Assembly: GCA_945931665.1 (NCBI GenBank)
Contig: CAMEPL010000008.1
Location: 1-50,377 of the forward strand
Direction: 5' to 3'
Origin: an uncultured Clostridium sp.
GTDB lineage: Bacteria > Bacillota > Clostridia > Peptostreptococcales > Peptostreptococcaceae
DNA length: 50,377 bases
Under the pieces are notes generated by a model. That model did not search any database and was not told the origin of the DNA. It was given only the letters and a program-made list of their open reading frames with translations. Shown in pieces: positions 27,272-36,001 of this stretch (position 1 is its first letter; each line of letters begins with the position of its first letter). Both the position numbers and the translations under genes were made by a program.

Positions 27272-27901
27272 GTGATTAAAATAGAAATTTATACATTAGG
27301 TCATTCTAATTACCCTTTTGATAAGTTTATAGAAATATTAAAAAAGTATAATATAAATTGTGTAGTTGATACAAGATCTATCCCTTACTCAAAATATAAT
27401 ACTCAGTATAACAAGGAATTTTTTCACGCAGCTCTAAAAAAATTAGGATATACATACATCTACATGGCTGATGAATTTGGTGATAAAAGAAAAAATAAAA
27501 TTAGCTATAATGAAGAGGGATATGCTGATTTTGATAAAGTAGTTTTAGAAGATGATTTTAAGAAAGGTATAGAAAGATTAAAAGTCGGTTGCTCTAAAAA
27601 CTACAAGATAGTCTTGCTTGGCGCCATGCAAGATCCTATAAGATGTCATCGTGCTATACTGCTTGGAAAAGAGCTAATTAAGCATGGTTTTGATATAAAA
27701 CATATAATGCATGAAGGCGATTTAAAAACACAAGATGAATTAGAAGAACAACTTCTTGAAAAATACTTTGAAGACAGAAATCAACTTACCATAGATGCTT
27801 TATTGGGTAATGATATGAGCCGTGAAGATATGATTAAAGAAAGCTATAAACTTGCAAACAAAGAAATTGGATATAGAATAGAAAAATTAAAGGACAATTA
27901 A
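27272..27901 (+). CDS. DUF488 family protein
   Basis: About 207-209 aa. The family begins with an M-x-I-Y-T-I-G-H-S pattern, here EIYTLGHSNYPFDKF. VDTRSIPYS lies near residue 33 and CHRAILLG with a conserved cysteine and histidine near 128. The function is unknown; a fold and possible nucleic-acid or redox role are discussed for the family. The coordinates use GTG at 27272, the only conventional start, but it lies one base from the AAGGA ribosome binding site. ATA at 27281 has normal spacing and gives the family N terminus exactly (see findings). Confidence 0.82.
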   Translation: MIKIEIYTLGHSNYPFDKFIEILKKYNINCVVDTRSIPYSKYNTQYNKEFFHAALKKLGYTYIYMADEFGDKRKNKISYNEEGYADFDKVVLEDDFKKGIERLKVGCSKNYKIVLLGAMQDPIRCHRAILLGKELIKHGFDIKHIMHEGDLKTQDELEEQLLEKYFEDRNQLTIDALLGNDMSREDMIKESYKLANKEIGYRIEKLKDN

Positions 27902-27961
27902 AAAACTAGAATTTAATTATTGTTTAAATACATTTTCTAATAGAGATTTTAGACAAAATTT

Positions 27962-27988
27962 ATGGGGTAACAAAAATGTTAACCCCAT
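27962..27988. terminator. Hairpin between convergent DUF488 and hpt genes
   Basis: ATGGGGT and ACCCCAT arms with further AAC / GTT pairing. The T-run is weak on both sides, so termination may be partial. Confidence 0.5.
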
Positions 27989-27993
27989 TAATA

Positions 27994-28533
27994 TTATCTA
28001 TCTTCGTCTGTTACTGCAAATACATAAGGTATATTTCTGTAGTGATCACCGAAGTTTAATCCATATCCAACTACAAATTTATCTTCTATTGTGAAACCAC
28101 AGTAATCTGGAACTAATTCTACTTTTCTTCTACTTGGTTTATCAAGTAAAACACAAGATTTTATACTATTTGGATTTTTTTCTTTTAAATGTTTAATAAC
28201 AAAGTCCATAGTAAGAGCTGAATCAGTTATATCATCTACAACTAATACATCATATCCTTCTAAGTTTCCTTTTATGTCGGCTAAAACTTGTACGTTTCCA
28301 CTAGTAGAGAATTCATTCCCATAACTTTGTGTAGTCATAAAATCAATTTTTGTTTTTAAATCTATTGCTCTAACTAAGTCAGCGCAAAATATAAAGCTAC
28401 CTTTTAATAAAGATACTACCATTAAATTTTTATCTTTATAATCTTCTGTAATTTGGGCTCCCAACTCTTTTATTCTTTTATTTAAGTCCTCTTCCGAACA
28501 TAATACTTCCCAAACTTTCTTTTCTATATCCAT
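27994..28533 (-). CDS. hpt: Hypoxanthine phosphoribosyltransferase
   Basis: 179 aa. It salvages hypoxanthine and guanine to IMP and GMP with PRPP. It has SLLKGSFIFCADLVRAI near 40-57, an SYGNEFSTSG flexible loop near 94, the PRPP motif VVDDITDSALT near 120-130 (canonical families have VEDIIDTG), and DYCGFTIEDKFVVGYGLNF near 147. It is monocistronic. GGAGGA precedes the ATG. Confidence 0.95.
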   Translation of the reverse strand: MDIEKKVWEVLCSEEDLNKRIKELGAQITEDYKDKNLMVVSLLKGSFIFCADLVRAIDLKTKIDFMTTQSYGNEFSTSGNVQVLADIKGNLEGYDVLVVDDITDSALTMDFVIKHLKEKNPNSIKSCVLLDKPSRRKVELVPDYCGFTIEDKFVVGYGLNFGDHYRNIPYVFAVTDEDR

Positions 28534-28623
28534 TGTTGTTCCTCCATAATCGTTAATATATCTATTTTATAATGATTAATAAATTATGTCTATATTAAAT
28601 AGTCACAAAAATTAGTTATATAA

Positions 28624-29385
28624 TTAGTCTATCATCTTTTTAATATATGATTCAACTTCATCTAATTTAGTTGTATTTTTTATACTTTTAAATGTATGTT
28701 TGTCAAATATTAATTGGCCTTTATTTTCTAAAAATCCATACTTATGAGAATCTATAAAACCATATTGCGATAAATCTTGTAGATATAAAATCGTACCATC
28801 CTCTTCAATATAAGAACCTTCATCATATTTTACCATCATAAAAATACCATTCATTCCAACCCTTAAATTGGAAATAACTTTATCTTCTGCTAAATCTAAT
28901 CCAATGTGAATTGTGCACGGTATTAATACTGATATTAACTGGCCAGGTCTACAATCACCTCTATAGACGTCTTTTACTTCTATTTCTGCAATTGCACGAT
29001 AAATTACATCGCTATTAATCTTAATCCTTATATTCCTTACATTTTTCACTTTACCCTTAGCAATTATAGTATTATTTTTCATGAAAAGTTCTTCCTCGTT
29101 TAACTCTTCTGTACTCTCAGTGCAATCTGTTACCGGTAATCTTTGTATATATCTTGCACTTACGTTTCCAACTGATTGCTCCAAGGTTATCGTGTTTTGG
29201 TTTGACGCTATGTATATAAATATAAAAATACATGGAAAAAATATTAGTAGTAGAGTTCTTTTTAGTCCAGCTTTCTTGTTCTTTTTACTTAAATTATTTA
29301 ACCCATGTTTTGCAGTTAACCTTCTAGATTCTAAAAATTCTTCGTCTATATCATTCATATAGTCTTCGATTTTTTTTCCCTCCAT
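28624..29385 (-). CDS. Unknown single-pass membrane protein
   Basis: 253 aa. A cytoplasmic N-terminal segment of about 42 charged residues (MEGKKIEDYMNDIDEEFLES) leads to one hydrophobic helix (about 43-60) and an extracellular domain of about 190 residues rich in beta-type sequence. I recognise no family. The topology (short acidic tail, helix, outer domain) resembles anti-sigma or envelope sensor proteins, but no sigma factor is adjacent. A ribosome binding site, GAGAGG, lies 11 bases before the ATG. Confidence 0.65.
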   Translation of the reverse strand: MEGKKIEDYMNDIDEEFLESRRLTAKHGLNNLSKKNKKAGLKRTLLLIFFPCIFIFIYIASNQNTITLEQSVGNVSARYIQRLPVTDCTESTEELNEEELFMKNNTIIAKGKVKNVRNIRIKINSDVIYRAIAEIEVKDVYRGDCRPGQLISVLIPCTIHIGLDLAEDKVISNLRVGMNGIFMMVKYDEGSYIEEDGTILYLQDLSQYGFIDSHKYGFLENKGQLIFDKHTFKSIKNTTKLDEVESYIKKMID

Positions 29386-29574
29386 AGTTTGTTAACCCTC
29401 TCTTTAAACCCTATGTAATATCTCTGAATTATCAGATTTATTATTTTAATATTTTAATTAAATAGTTTATATATTAGAGTATACACAAAAAATGATAATT
29501 TTAGGAAAATTAGTCATTTTTTATACCTTGAAATTTTTTCCATACAATGACAATCTTATTAATTTACAACAGAT

Positions 29575-29615
29575 AAAAAGGAGGTAGCTTGAATATAATC
29601 ACTCTACCTCTTTTT
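29575..29615 (-). terminator. Terminator after cdsB
   Basis: AAAAAGAGGTAG and CTACCTCCTTTTT arms with a loop of about 15 bases on the minus strand, ending in a T-run. Confidence 0.8.
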
Positions 29616-29687
29616 ATTAAACATATTATATTTTTAAAATTTTAATGTCTATTTAATGTAAATATTTAATTTTAGTAGTTTTATTAA

Positions 29688-31013
29688 CTATTTAACTTTA
29701 TTTATGTCATTCATAACATCTATTATAACTTTATCAGTAATTGTCATACCTTCGTCACTTACTTTACCTAAGTTTTTGATAGATTGTTCTACTCCTTGTC
29801 CAACTATTCCGTTTTTTGGTGGAACGTGGAATCCTTGTTTTGCTATTATAGCACTTTGAACTGCTGCTGATGCTGCTGATGCTAATTTAAGTGCACAACC
29901 TGCTTTAGCTCCGTCACATATCATACCACTTAAGTTTGCTATCATATTTTCTATAGCACCTTTTATATGAGACATATCTTCATCCATTAACCAAGATATA
30001 CCTGCTGCTGCTCCAGTTGATGCTGCTACTCCGCATCCACAAACTGCAGATAATCTACCAGTATAGTTTTTAATATATCCAGTTACTAAGTGAGATATTG
30101 CTAAAGCTTTTGCAAGTTTCTCTTCAGTTTGAGGGAACTTATTGTTATATGCTACTATTGGAAGTATTGCAGTTAATCCATGGTTACCACTTCCATTTGA
30201 ACTCATAACTGGCATTTTTATTCCAGCCATTCTTGCATCTGATGCTGCAGCTGTTAACATCATTGCCTCTGTCATTAAGTCATCAGCCATATATCCTTCT
30301 TCTTTAGCTTTTCTTATACCAAATCCAACACCTATTCCAGATTTATTTGATAAACCGTAATCAGCTATTTCAAGGTTCATTGATACACCATCTAATAAGA
30401 ATTTAATATCTTCTAAATCCATATTTTCTACATTTTTTACTATTTCTTCAACATTAGTTGTGTCCATGAAAGTTTCTTTTTTAGCAACTGTATTTTCATC
30501 TGCAACTTTTGAATCTACTTCTTGATTATACTCACCTGTATCAAGTAAAACTTCTTGATTTCTTTGTAAATATATAAAGTTATCATGTTTCTCTTTTATA
30601 ACAACTTTTGCTATGTTGTTTGTACCTCTTAAGTCTACTTCTATAAATACTTTATCTTTTGTTTGTGCTGGAACAATATCTATAGGTGTTGTATCCATAT
30701 ATATTTCAGATTCTTTTACTTGGTCTTGATCTAATGTTTCTAATACTGTTAGACCGTTTTCCGAATGTCCACCTACAAATCCCATTGCAGCAGCTATTTT
30801 TAATCCTAGTCTTTCTGTTCCTGGAATACCTACGCACATACCATTTTTATATATACTTGGACTTACTAATATTCTATTTTCTACTATTTCTTCACCTAAT
30901 AATTCTTTTGCTTTTGCACAAGCTAGTGCTACTGCTACTGGCTCTGTACAACCTAATGCAGGTTTTACCTCTGCAACTAATATATCTATTAACTCTTTTC
31001 TTATATCTTTCAT
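29688..31013 (-). CDS. cdsB: L-cysteine desulfidase (UPF0597 / serine dehydratase alpha-like)
   Basis: 441 aa. The family converts L-cysteine to pyruvate, sulfide and ammonia using an Fe-S cluster and is related to the alpha chain of serine dehydratase. Conserved cysteines are in ALGCTEPVAVALA near residues 20-32, VCGCGVAAS near 325 and MICDGAKAGCALK near 363-375. SNGSGNHGLTA lies near 270. A sigma-54 promoter lies upstream, and the enhancer-binding regulator gene is directly behind it, matching the CdsB/CdsR pair known in C. difficile. AGGAGG precedes the ATG. Confidence 0.9.
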   Translation of the reverse strand: MKDIRKELIDILVAEVKPALGCTEPVAVALACAKAKELLGEEIVENRILVSPSIYKNGMCVGIPGTERLGLKIAAAMGFVGGHSENGLTVLETLDQDQVKESEIYMDTTPIDIVPAQTKDKVFIEVDLRGTNNIAKVVIKEKHDNFIYLQRNQEVLLDTGEYNQEVDSKVADENTVAKKETFMDTTNVEEIVKNVENMDLEDIKFLLDGVSMNLEIADYGLSNKSGIGVGFGIRKAKEEGYMADDLMTEAMMLTAAASDARMAGIKMPVMSSNGSGNHGLTAILPIVAYNNKFPQTEEKLAKALAISHLVTGYIKNYTGRLSAVCGCGVAASTGAAAGISWLMDEDMSHIKGAIENMIANLSGMICDGAKAGCALKLASAASAAVQSAIIAKQGFHVPPKNGIVGQGVEQSIKNLGKVSDEGMTITDKVIIDVMNDINKVK

Positions 31014-31073
31014 TGTTTTTCCTCCTAAATATGCTAACTAAAAATAAATTAATATAACTATACATTTATTAAT

Positions 31074-31090
31074 AGCATTTTCCATGCCAA
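31074..31090 (-). promoter_or_regulatory. Sigma-54 (-24/-12) promoter of cdsB
   Basis: Minus strand TTGGCATG, 4 bases, ATGCT, against the consensus YTGGCACG-N4-TTGCW. The GG and GC doublets are exactly 12 bases apart. The start point would be near 31063, giving a leader of about 50 bases. SigL control of cdsB is known in C. difficile. Confidence 0.85.
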
Positions 31091-31226
31091 CTTTTTATTT
31101 TTTGTGAAAATGTTTTTTTAATTCTTATTTTTTGAGCTATATACTAAAATATTTTTTTTATTTTTATTTTATATCGCATATTATAAAGGCATTTATTTAT
31201 ATTTTTTTCTCATTTTTGAAAAAACC

Positions 31227-31262
31227 AGTCTCATAATGATACTTTTTTCTCATTCTGAGACT
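31227..31262 (-). promoter_or_regulatory. Inverted repeat after cdsR: terminator and/or CdsR enhancer site
   Basis: AGTCTCATAATGA and TCATTCTGAGACT match in 12 of 13 positions around a 10-base spacer, 137 bp upstream of the sigma-54 promoter. On the minus strand it is followed by GGTTTTTTC, so it may end cdsR transcription. The distance also suits an upstream activating sequence. A direct repeat of TTTTTTCTCATT lies beside it near 31204. Confidence 0.6.
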
Positions 31263-31265
31263 ATA

Positions 31266-33050
31266 CTAATTAAAATAATCGTTTATTTCATCTTTATATT
31301 TTTCTAATTTTCTATATAAAGTTGCTCTTGATATTCCTAAAGCCTTTGCCGCAAGTTCTTTATCTTTTTTATAATTTTTATACATATCTAAGGCTTTTTT
31401 AATCTCTCTTATTTCTAATTCTTCTAAAGTTCTTATTCCTTCTATATCATTTTCTTTACTATTATATTCAACAGTTTTTAGTGATTTTGGCATAACATCT
31501 ACAGTTAAAATCTTTGAGTGAGACATATTTATGCTATATTCAATTATATTTTGTAACTCTCTTATATTACCTGGCCAACTGTAATTTATAAGTAGTTGTT
31601 TTGCATTTTCGTCAATTCCTAAAATCTCTTTTCCAAGCTTATCAGAATATTGTCCTATCATATAATTAATCAATAGTGGTATATCTTCTCTTCGTTCTCT
31701 AAGGCTTGGTAGTTTTATTGGAATTACATTTAGTCTGTAGTATAAATCTTCTCTAAAAGCTCCGTTTTTGACCATTTCTTCTAAATTCTTATTTGTTGCA
31801 GCAATTATTCTCACATCTATAAATACATTACTTTTTCCGCCTATCTTGTCCAATTCACGCTCTTGTAATACTCTAAGTAGTTTTGCCTGAAGGTGTAAAC
31901 TCATATCTCCTATTTCATCAAGGAAAATAGTCCCTTTATCCGCAAGCTCAAATTTCCCCAGTTTACCGCCTTTTTTAGCTCCTGTAAATGCTCCCTCTTC
32001 ATATCCAAATAGCTCACTTTCCAGTAAATTATCTGGTATAGCGGCACAGTTTACCGTTACAAAAGGCTGCTCTGATCTATCGCTGTGGTTATGTATAGAC
32101 CTTGCAAATAACTCCTTACCTGTTCCACTTTCTCCTGTAATCAATATAGTCGAAGTTGAACGCGATGCTATAAGCGCATTTCGTTTTGTTTGTATAATAA
32201 GTTCACTAGTCCCGATTATGTTATCTAAAGTTATTTTATACTCTTTATTCATCTTATTATAGCTTTTTATAGCTTCTTTCTTTTCAATAAAATCAATAAC
32301 ATATCCTTTAAACTTACCTTTTATTATTATTTTATTTATATTATAAATACCTTTAACATTTCGCTGTCTTTTGTTATAACTAAAGCTTCCCATCTTATAT
32401 TTACTAAAATTAGTTTCGTTTGTCTTTTTTATAAAATCCAATACATCAAATATGTTTTTATTTAGTAAATCGTTGTCATTTAAATTAAATAACTCTTTGA
32501 ATTTGTGGTTACATTTATCTACATATCCGTTTATATCTATAGAAACTACTGCTTTATCCATGTTATCTAGTAATATCTCTAATTTTTTCTTTTCTACTTC
32601 CAATTCTTCAGTATTTATCTGTGCTTTTAATTTACTTGAAATTAAATCTGCCATCTTCTTTAAAAAGTTCATTAGATCTTCTATATTATTTTTTATCATA
32701 TCTGATTGCTCTTGGGTAAATGCTATTAGCCCTATAACTCCATAAGACTTATTATCTAATACTATTGGACAGCACACTTCTGCAAACTCCTTGCAACCAT
32801 ATACATTATCACAACCCTTGCATAAAGGACTGTGTTTAGGGTCTTCAATAAAAATCCCTACTTGTTCTATAAAAGATTTTTTAAAAGCTGAGTATCCTTC
32901 TACTTTCTCTCCAATTTTGTCAATATATTTGCCAGTACCCGCTATTCTAATAAAATCTTCATCAACTATAGTTACATCTATATTAAGTACAGATAAAATC
33001 GCTTCTGCTATATTTTGTATATCAACTTTAATATTTTCTAGTTCCTTCAT
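31266..33050 (-). CDS. cdsR: Sigma-54-dependent transcriptional activator
   Basis: 594 aa from the chosen start. The N-terminal sensor region has a cysteine cluster (C77, C80, C86, C93, C94 by my count). A PAS-like domain follows (about 165-255), then an AAA+ domain (about 275-510) with Walker [12 protein letters not shown], the sigma-54 contact motif GAFTGA, and a Fis-type helix-turn-helix ([21 protein letters not shown]) at the C terminus. It should sense cysteine and activate cdsB. ATG at 33050 has AAGGA 8 bases upstream; the ATG at 33059 lacks proper spacing. Confidence 0.9.
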   Translation of the reverse strand: MKELENIKVDIQNIAEAILSVLNIDVTIVDEDFIRIAGTGKYIDKIGEKVEGYSAFKKSFIEQVGIFIEDPKHSPLCKGCDNVYGCKEFAEVCCPIVLDNKSYGVIGLIAFTQEQSDMIKNNIEDLMNFLKKMADLISSKLKAQINTEELEVEKKKLEILLDNMDKAVVSIDINGYVDKCNHKFKELFNLNDNDLLNKNIFDVLDFIKKTNETNFSKYKMGSFSYNKRQRNVKGIYNINKIIIKGKFKGYVIDFIEKKEAIKSYNKMNKEYKITLDNIIGTSELIIQTKRNALIASRSTSTILITGESGTGKELFARSIHNHSDRSEQPFVTVNCAAIPDNLLESELFGYEEGAFTGAKKGGKLGKFELADKGTIFLDEIGDMSLHLQAKLLRVLQERELDKIGGKSNVFIDVRIIAATNKNLEEMVKNGAFREDLYYRLNVIPIKLPSLRERREDIPLLINYMIGQYSDKLGKEILGIDENAKQLLINYSWPGNIRELQNIIEYSINMSHSKILTVDVMPKSLKTVEYNSKENDIEGIRTLEELEIREIKKALDMYKNYKKDKELAAKALGISRATLYRKLEKYKDEINDYFN

Positions 33051-33192
33051 TATAATCATCCTTTATTTTTTTGTTCAAAAGTATATCCTTAATCTCTTTT
33101 AAAATCATAAATATTTTATTAAGTGTAAATTGGATGCTTATAAGAATTACAAACAACATTATAACTGCCACTAATGTATAATTAATTGACAT
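33028..33192 (-). CDS. Small single-pass membrane protein overlapping the cdsR start
   Basis: 54 aa. The ATG at 33192 has an ideal ribosome binding site (GAGGAGG, 6-7 bases upstream). Residues about 5-26 form one hydrophobic helix ([13 protein letters not shown]), followed by a lysine-rich tail ([15 protein letters not shown]). Its TAA stop lies 23 bases inside cdsR in another frame, suggesting translational coupling. I recognise no family. The helix, the positive tail and the strong ribosome binding site argue for a real gene. Confidence 0.65.
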   Translation of the reverse strand: MSINYTLVAVIMLFVILISIQFTLNKIFMILKEIKDILLNKKIKDDYNEGTRKY

Positions 33193-33222
33193 AGAAAACC
33201 TCCTCTTTTGACTTTCATAAAC

Positions 33223-33250
33223 AAAAAATCCTCCATTAATATTAGAGGAT
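33223..33250 (-). terminator. Terminator between the SSB-like gene and the small ORF
   Basis: Minus strand ATCCTC / GAGGAT stem with an AT-rich loop and a T-run. It ends the SSB-like transcript, or could act as an attenuator ahead of the small ORF and cdsR if the promoter is upstream. Confidence 0.7.
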
Positions 33251-33304
33251 AAATCGTATATATTTCTTATATATATTTTACATCTTTTGAATAATTTTTA
33301 ACAC

Positions 33305-33946
33305 TTAAATATTTTTATTTTCGTCTTCTTCTATTTTCTTTATTTTGGAAACAGAAACTTCATAAGCAACTTTTTTGACTACAGTGCTCTCATCTATTTT
33401 CTTTTCATATGCTCTACTTTGTATTCTACCCCACATTTGTATTCTGTCGCCTACTTTTAAGTTTCGTGCAAATTTGGCATTACGTCCCCAAACAATAGAA
33501 GGTATATAATCAGATTTATTATATGGTCTATTTATCGCTACTAACAAATCTGTTATTTCTCTGCCTAAAGGTGTTTTTCTATATACTGGACGTTTGCATA
33601 TATATCCATCTAAAAAAATACTATTAGGATCTTTATTTTCCTCTTCTTTTGGTTTTATTTCTCGTACAAATACTGTTAAAATCAGTTTATTCTTTTCACC
33701 CACATTTTTATTGTAAGATCTAAGTTGACCAGATACAGTGACAATCTTATTATTTTCAAAATCTAATTCTTGTAATAACCTTTCTGAAATCGTCATGGGC
33801 AAAATATCATAAGAATCACTTAATCTATTTATTTTTATTTTCGTATTATAAAATTTTTCTCCAAATATTTCATGACTAAATTCTAAGTTATCTTCAAGTT
33901 CCCCAGTTAGATTTACAATATTTGTATCGTCTTTCATAACTACCAT
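33305..33946 (-). CDS. Single-stranded DNA-binding-like protein with two OB-type domains
   Basis: 213 aa. The C-terminal half (about 105-200) has the SSB/PriB OB-fold pattern: FLDGYICKRPVYRKTPLGREITDLLVAINR, here cited as GYICKRPVYRKTPLGREI, then IPSIVWGRNAKFARNLKVGD and MWGRIQSR. The N-terminal half (about 10-95) looks like a second, diverged OB domain. There is no acidic C-terminal SSB tail. It is distinct from the replicative Ssb; a minor SSB or regulator is likely. GGGGGG lies 8 bases before the ATG at 33946. Confidence 0.78.
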   Translation of the reverse strand: MVVMKDDTNIVNLTGELEDNLEFSHEIFGEKFYNTKIKINRLSDSYDILPMTISERLLQELDFENNKIVTVSGQLRSYNKNVGEKNKLILTVFVREIKPKEEENKDPNSIFLDGYICKRPVYRKTPLGREITDLLVAINRPYNKSDYIPSIVWGRNAKFARNLKVGDRIQMWGRIQSRAYEKKIDESTVVKKVAYEVSVSKIKKIEEDENKNI

Positions 33947-34051
33947 ATTTTTTATCCCCCCGAATTGTTAATTCTTTCTTTATCTTTTATATGTTATAAA
34001 TATATTTTGAAAAAATCATATTTATTACATTTTATTTTTATGTAATGATTA

Positions 34052-34801
34052 TTATTTATGTCTCTGAACTCCAGATGAGTCTATGTAGTAATCTTCGTCA
34101 TATACTAAATCTGATAATTTTAGCATCTTATAACCACTCTTTTGAAAATGTTCAATAATTGAATCTAGGTACTCATCAATGTTACTTCCTTCTCCATGGA
34201 ATAATATTATTGAACCTGGGGAAGTATTTTGGGCAACTCTATCAATTATATAAATTCCTTTGATATTTTTCCAATCCATTGAGTCTACATCCCAGTTTAT
34301 AACTTTGTATCCTAAAGACTCACAAAATTTAACGCCATTTTCATTTATTTCTCCATATGGAGGTCTAAATAACTTAGTATCTTCTCCTGTTATATCTTTA
34401 ATCTTTTTAGAAGTAGCATCTAATTCTTTTTTCATCTCCTGTTCTGATATTTCATTAAAATAAGGATGTGAATAAGAGTGATTTCCTATTTCATGTCCTC
34501 TATCGTGTATTTTTTTCACAACGTCTTGGTTTTTATCGACCCAATTTCCCACCACAAAAAAAGTGGCCTTTACATCATATTTATCTAGTACATCCAAAAT
34601 TTTATCTACATTTCCTTCGTTATAAGATATATCAAAAGTTAAAGCTATCTCCTTTTTCTTTGTGTCTACCCTGTATATCGGTATATCTTCGTTTTGCTCA
34701 TTTAAAAATATTCTTATACAGTAAACCAAAGAAAAAATCAAAACTAACCCAAGTAAAAATAGAATAATACTACTTAAAAAAGCCCTCGCTCTGGCAAACA
34801 T
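34052..34801 (-). CDS. Polysaccharide deacetylase (NodB domain), membrane-anchored
   Basis: 249 aa. One N-terminal helix (about 8-27) acts as anchor or signal. The NodB domain covers about 45-235. Motif 1 is ALTFDISYNEGN, where the second aspartate of the usual TFDDG is replaced by isoleucine and serine. Motif 2 is GHEIGNHSYSHPYF and motif 3 RPPYGEIN. It belongs to the PdaB/PgdA-like group acting on peptidoglycan or another N-acetylated glycan. The altered motif 1 resembles sporulation PdaB-type enzymes with FDI. ATG at 34801 has GGAGGAGG upstream; a TTG at 34816 lies before that site. Confidence 0.88.
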   Translation of the reverse strand: MFARARAFLSSIILFLLGLVLIFSLVYCIRIFLNEQNEDIPIYRVDTKKKEIALTFDISYNEGNVDKILDVLDKYDVKATFFVVGNWVDKNQDVVKKIHDRGHEIGNHSYSHPYFNEISEQEMKKELDATSKKIKDITGEDTKLFRPPYGEINENGVKFCESLGYKVINWDVDSMDWKNIKGIYIIDRVAQNTSPGSIILFHGEGSNIDEYLDSIIEHFQKSGYKMLKLSDLVYDEDYYIDSSGVQRHK

Positions 34802-34816
34802 ATCATCCTCCTCCAA

Positions 34817-35051
34817 TCCTATATATTAAAAATTTATTTTTCTATTTAATAAAAAATAACTAAATTTTAAAATTATCCAGTAAAATATTTATTATTATAA
34901 AAATTTTTAATATTAATTATATTAAAATGTATGGCAAATTATAAAAAATAACTTCTTTCCCATTTTTTTTTAGCATATAATATTTCGCTTTGGATAAATT
35001 ATAGATAACAACATTAAATAAAATGTTGATTAACTTAAGGAGGAATTTACT
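34817..35051. other. AT-rich promoter region of the spore protein gene
   Basis: No gene. It must carry the late forespore promoter of the SASP gene, but I could not place a convincing sigma-G -35/-10 pair; CATATAA at 34974-34980 is a weak -10 candidate. Confidence 0.3.
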
Positions 35052-35258
35052 ATGGCAAATTCTAATAACAGACAAGTTGTTCCTGAAGCTAAAGCTGCAT
35101 TAAACCAAATGAAACTAGAAATAGCTAACGAATTAGGTATGGCTAACTATGACGCAGTTGATAAAGGAAATTTAACTGCAAGACAAAATGGCTATGTTGG
35201 TGGCTACATGACTAAGAAATTAGTTGAAATGGCTGAAAAACAAATGGCTGGCAAATAG
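35052..35258 (+). CDS. Alpha/beta-type small acid-soluble spore protein
   Basis: 68 aa. It coats and protects DNA in dormant spores. Family signatures are visible: the germination-protease site region in LEIANELG (residues 22-29), and the two conserved helices with KGNLTARQNGYVGGYMTKKLVEMAE. The AAGGAGG ribosome binding site is 7-8 bases upstream. It is monocistronic with a strong terminator. It shows that the organism forms endospores. Confidence 0.96.
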   Translation: MANSNNRQVVPEAKAALNQMKLEIANELGMANYDAVDKGNLTARQNGYVGGYMTKKLVEMAEKQMAGK

Positions 35259-35287
35259 TAAATTTTAATGCTTGAGTATTAAACTCG

Positions 35288-35346
35288 CCTAAAAACTTTT
35301 AGGTGGACAAACAAAAAAAGAGGCTACCATTAGGTAGCCTTTTTTT
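35288..35346 (+). terminator. Double hairpin terminator after the spore protein gene
   Basis: A first stem CCTAAAA / TTTTAGG (35288-35303) and a second AGGCTACC / GGTAGCCT (35321-35340) followed by a T-run. Confidence 0.9.
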
Positions 35347-35464
35347 ATAAAATGCCTCTCTTCTAAAAAAATAAATTCTTTTCAAATTTAATGATTTATA
35401 CCTTTTATTTTTCTATATTTTAGTTTAATATATTATTATAATAGTTTAGTGGAGGATGATAAAT

Positions 35465-36001
35465 ATGTTTGAAAATTCATCTGAAGAAACAGCTTACCAC
35501 AAACTTTTAATCTTATATATTTTATATAAAATTAAAATGGATTTGACAAATTCACAAATCACTCAAGTTGTTTTAGAAACTGAAATGATGAATTATTTCT
35601 CGTTGCAACAACTTTTATCTCAACTTATGGAATCAAAATTTCTAAAGATATATAAGGACTCAGACAAAGAGTATTATTGTCTAACTCAAAGGGGACTTGA
35701 GACATTGGAATCACTTATGCTTAAAATTCCAATGGATTCAGCTAATAAAGTAGACCACTATATAAAATTAAACAAAGAGAGTCTATTAGCTGAAACACAG
35801 GTAAAATCTAGTTTTGTTAAGCAAAGCGAAAATGAATTCATTGTTAATCTTAGGGTAATTGAAAATCAGAGTAATTTAATTGACTTAAATTTAAATGTTT
35901 CTTCTGAAAAGCAAGCAAACCACATCTGTAATAACTGGAAAAAGAATGCTTCTCATATGTACGCTGAAGTAATAAACTTACTTACTACATATAAAAAGTA
36001 G
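35465..36001 (+). CDS. DUF4364 family protein
   Basis: 178 aa. The N-terminal half (about 1-80) looks like a winged helix: LILYILYKIKMDLTNSQITQVV, FSLQQLLSQLMESKFL and YYCLTQRGLETLE. The C-terminal half is a beta-rich domain of unknown role. It is recognised as DUF4364, probably a DNA-binding regulator. ATG at 35465 was chosen because GGAGG lies 9 bases upstream; the ATG at 35456 overlaps it. Confidence 0.8.
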   Translation: MFENSSEETAYHKLLILYILYKIKMDLTNSQITQVVLETEMMNYFSLQQLLSQLMESKFLKIYKDSDKEYYCLTQRGLETLESLMLKIPMDSANKVDHYIKLNKESLLAETQVKSSFVKQSENEFIVNLRVIENQSNLIDLNLNVSSEKQANHICNNWKKNASHMYAEVINLLTTYKK

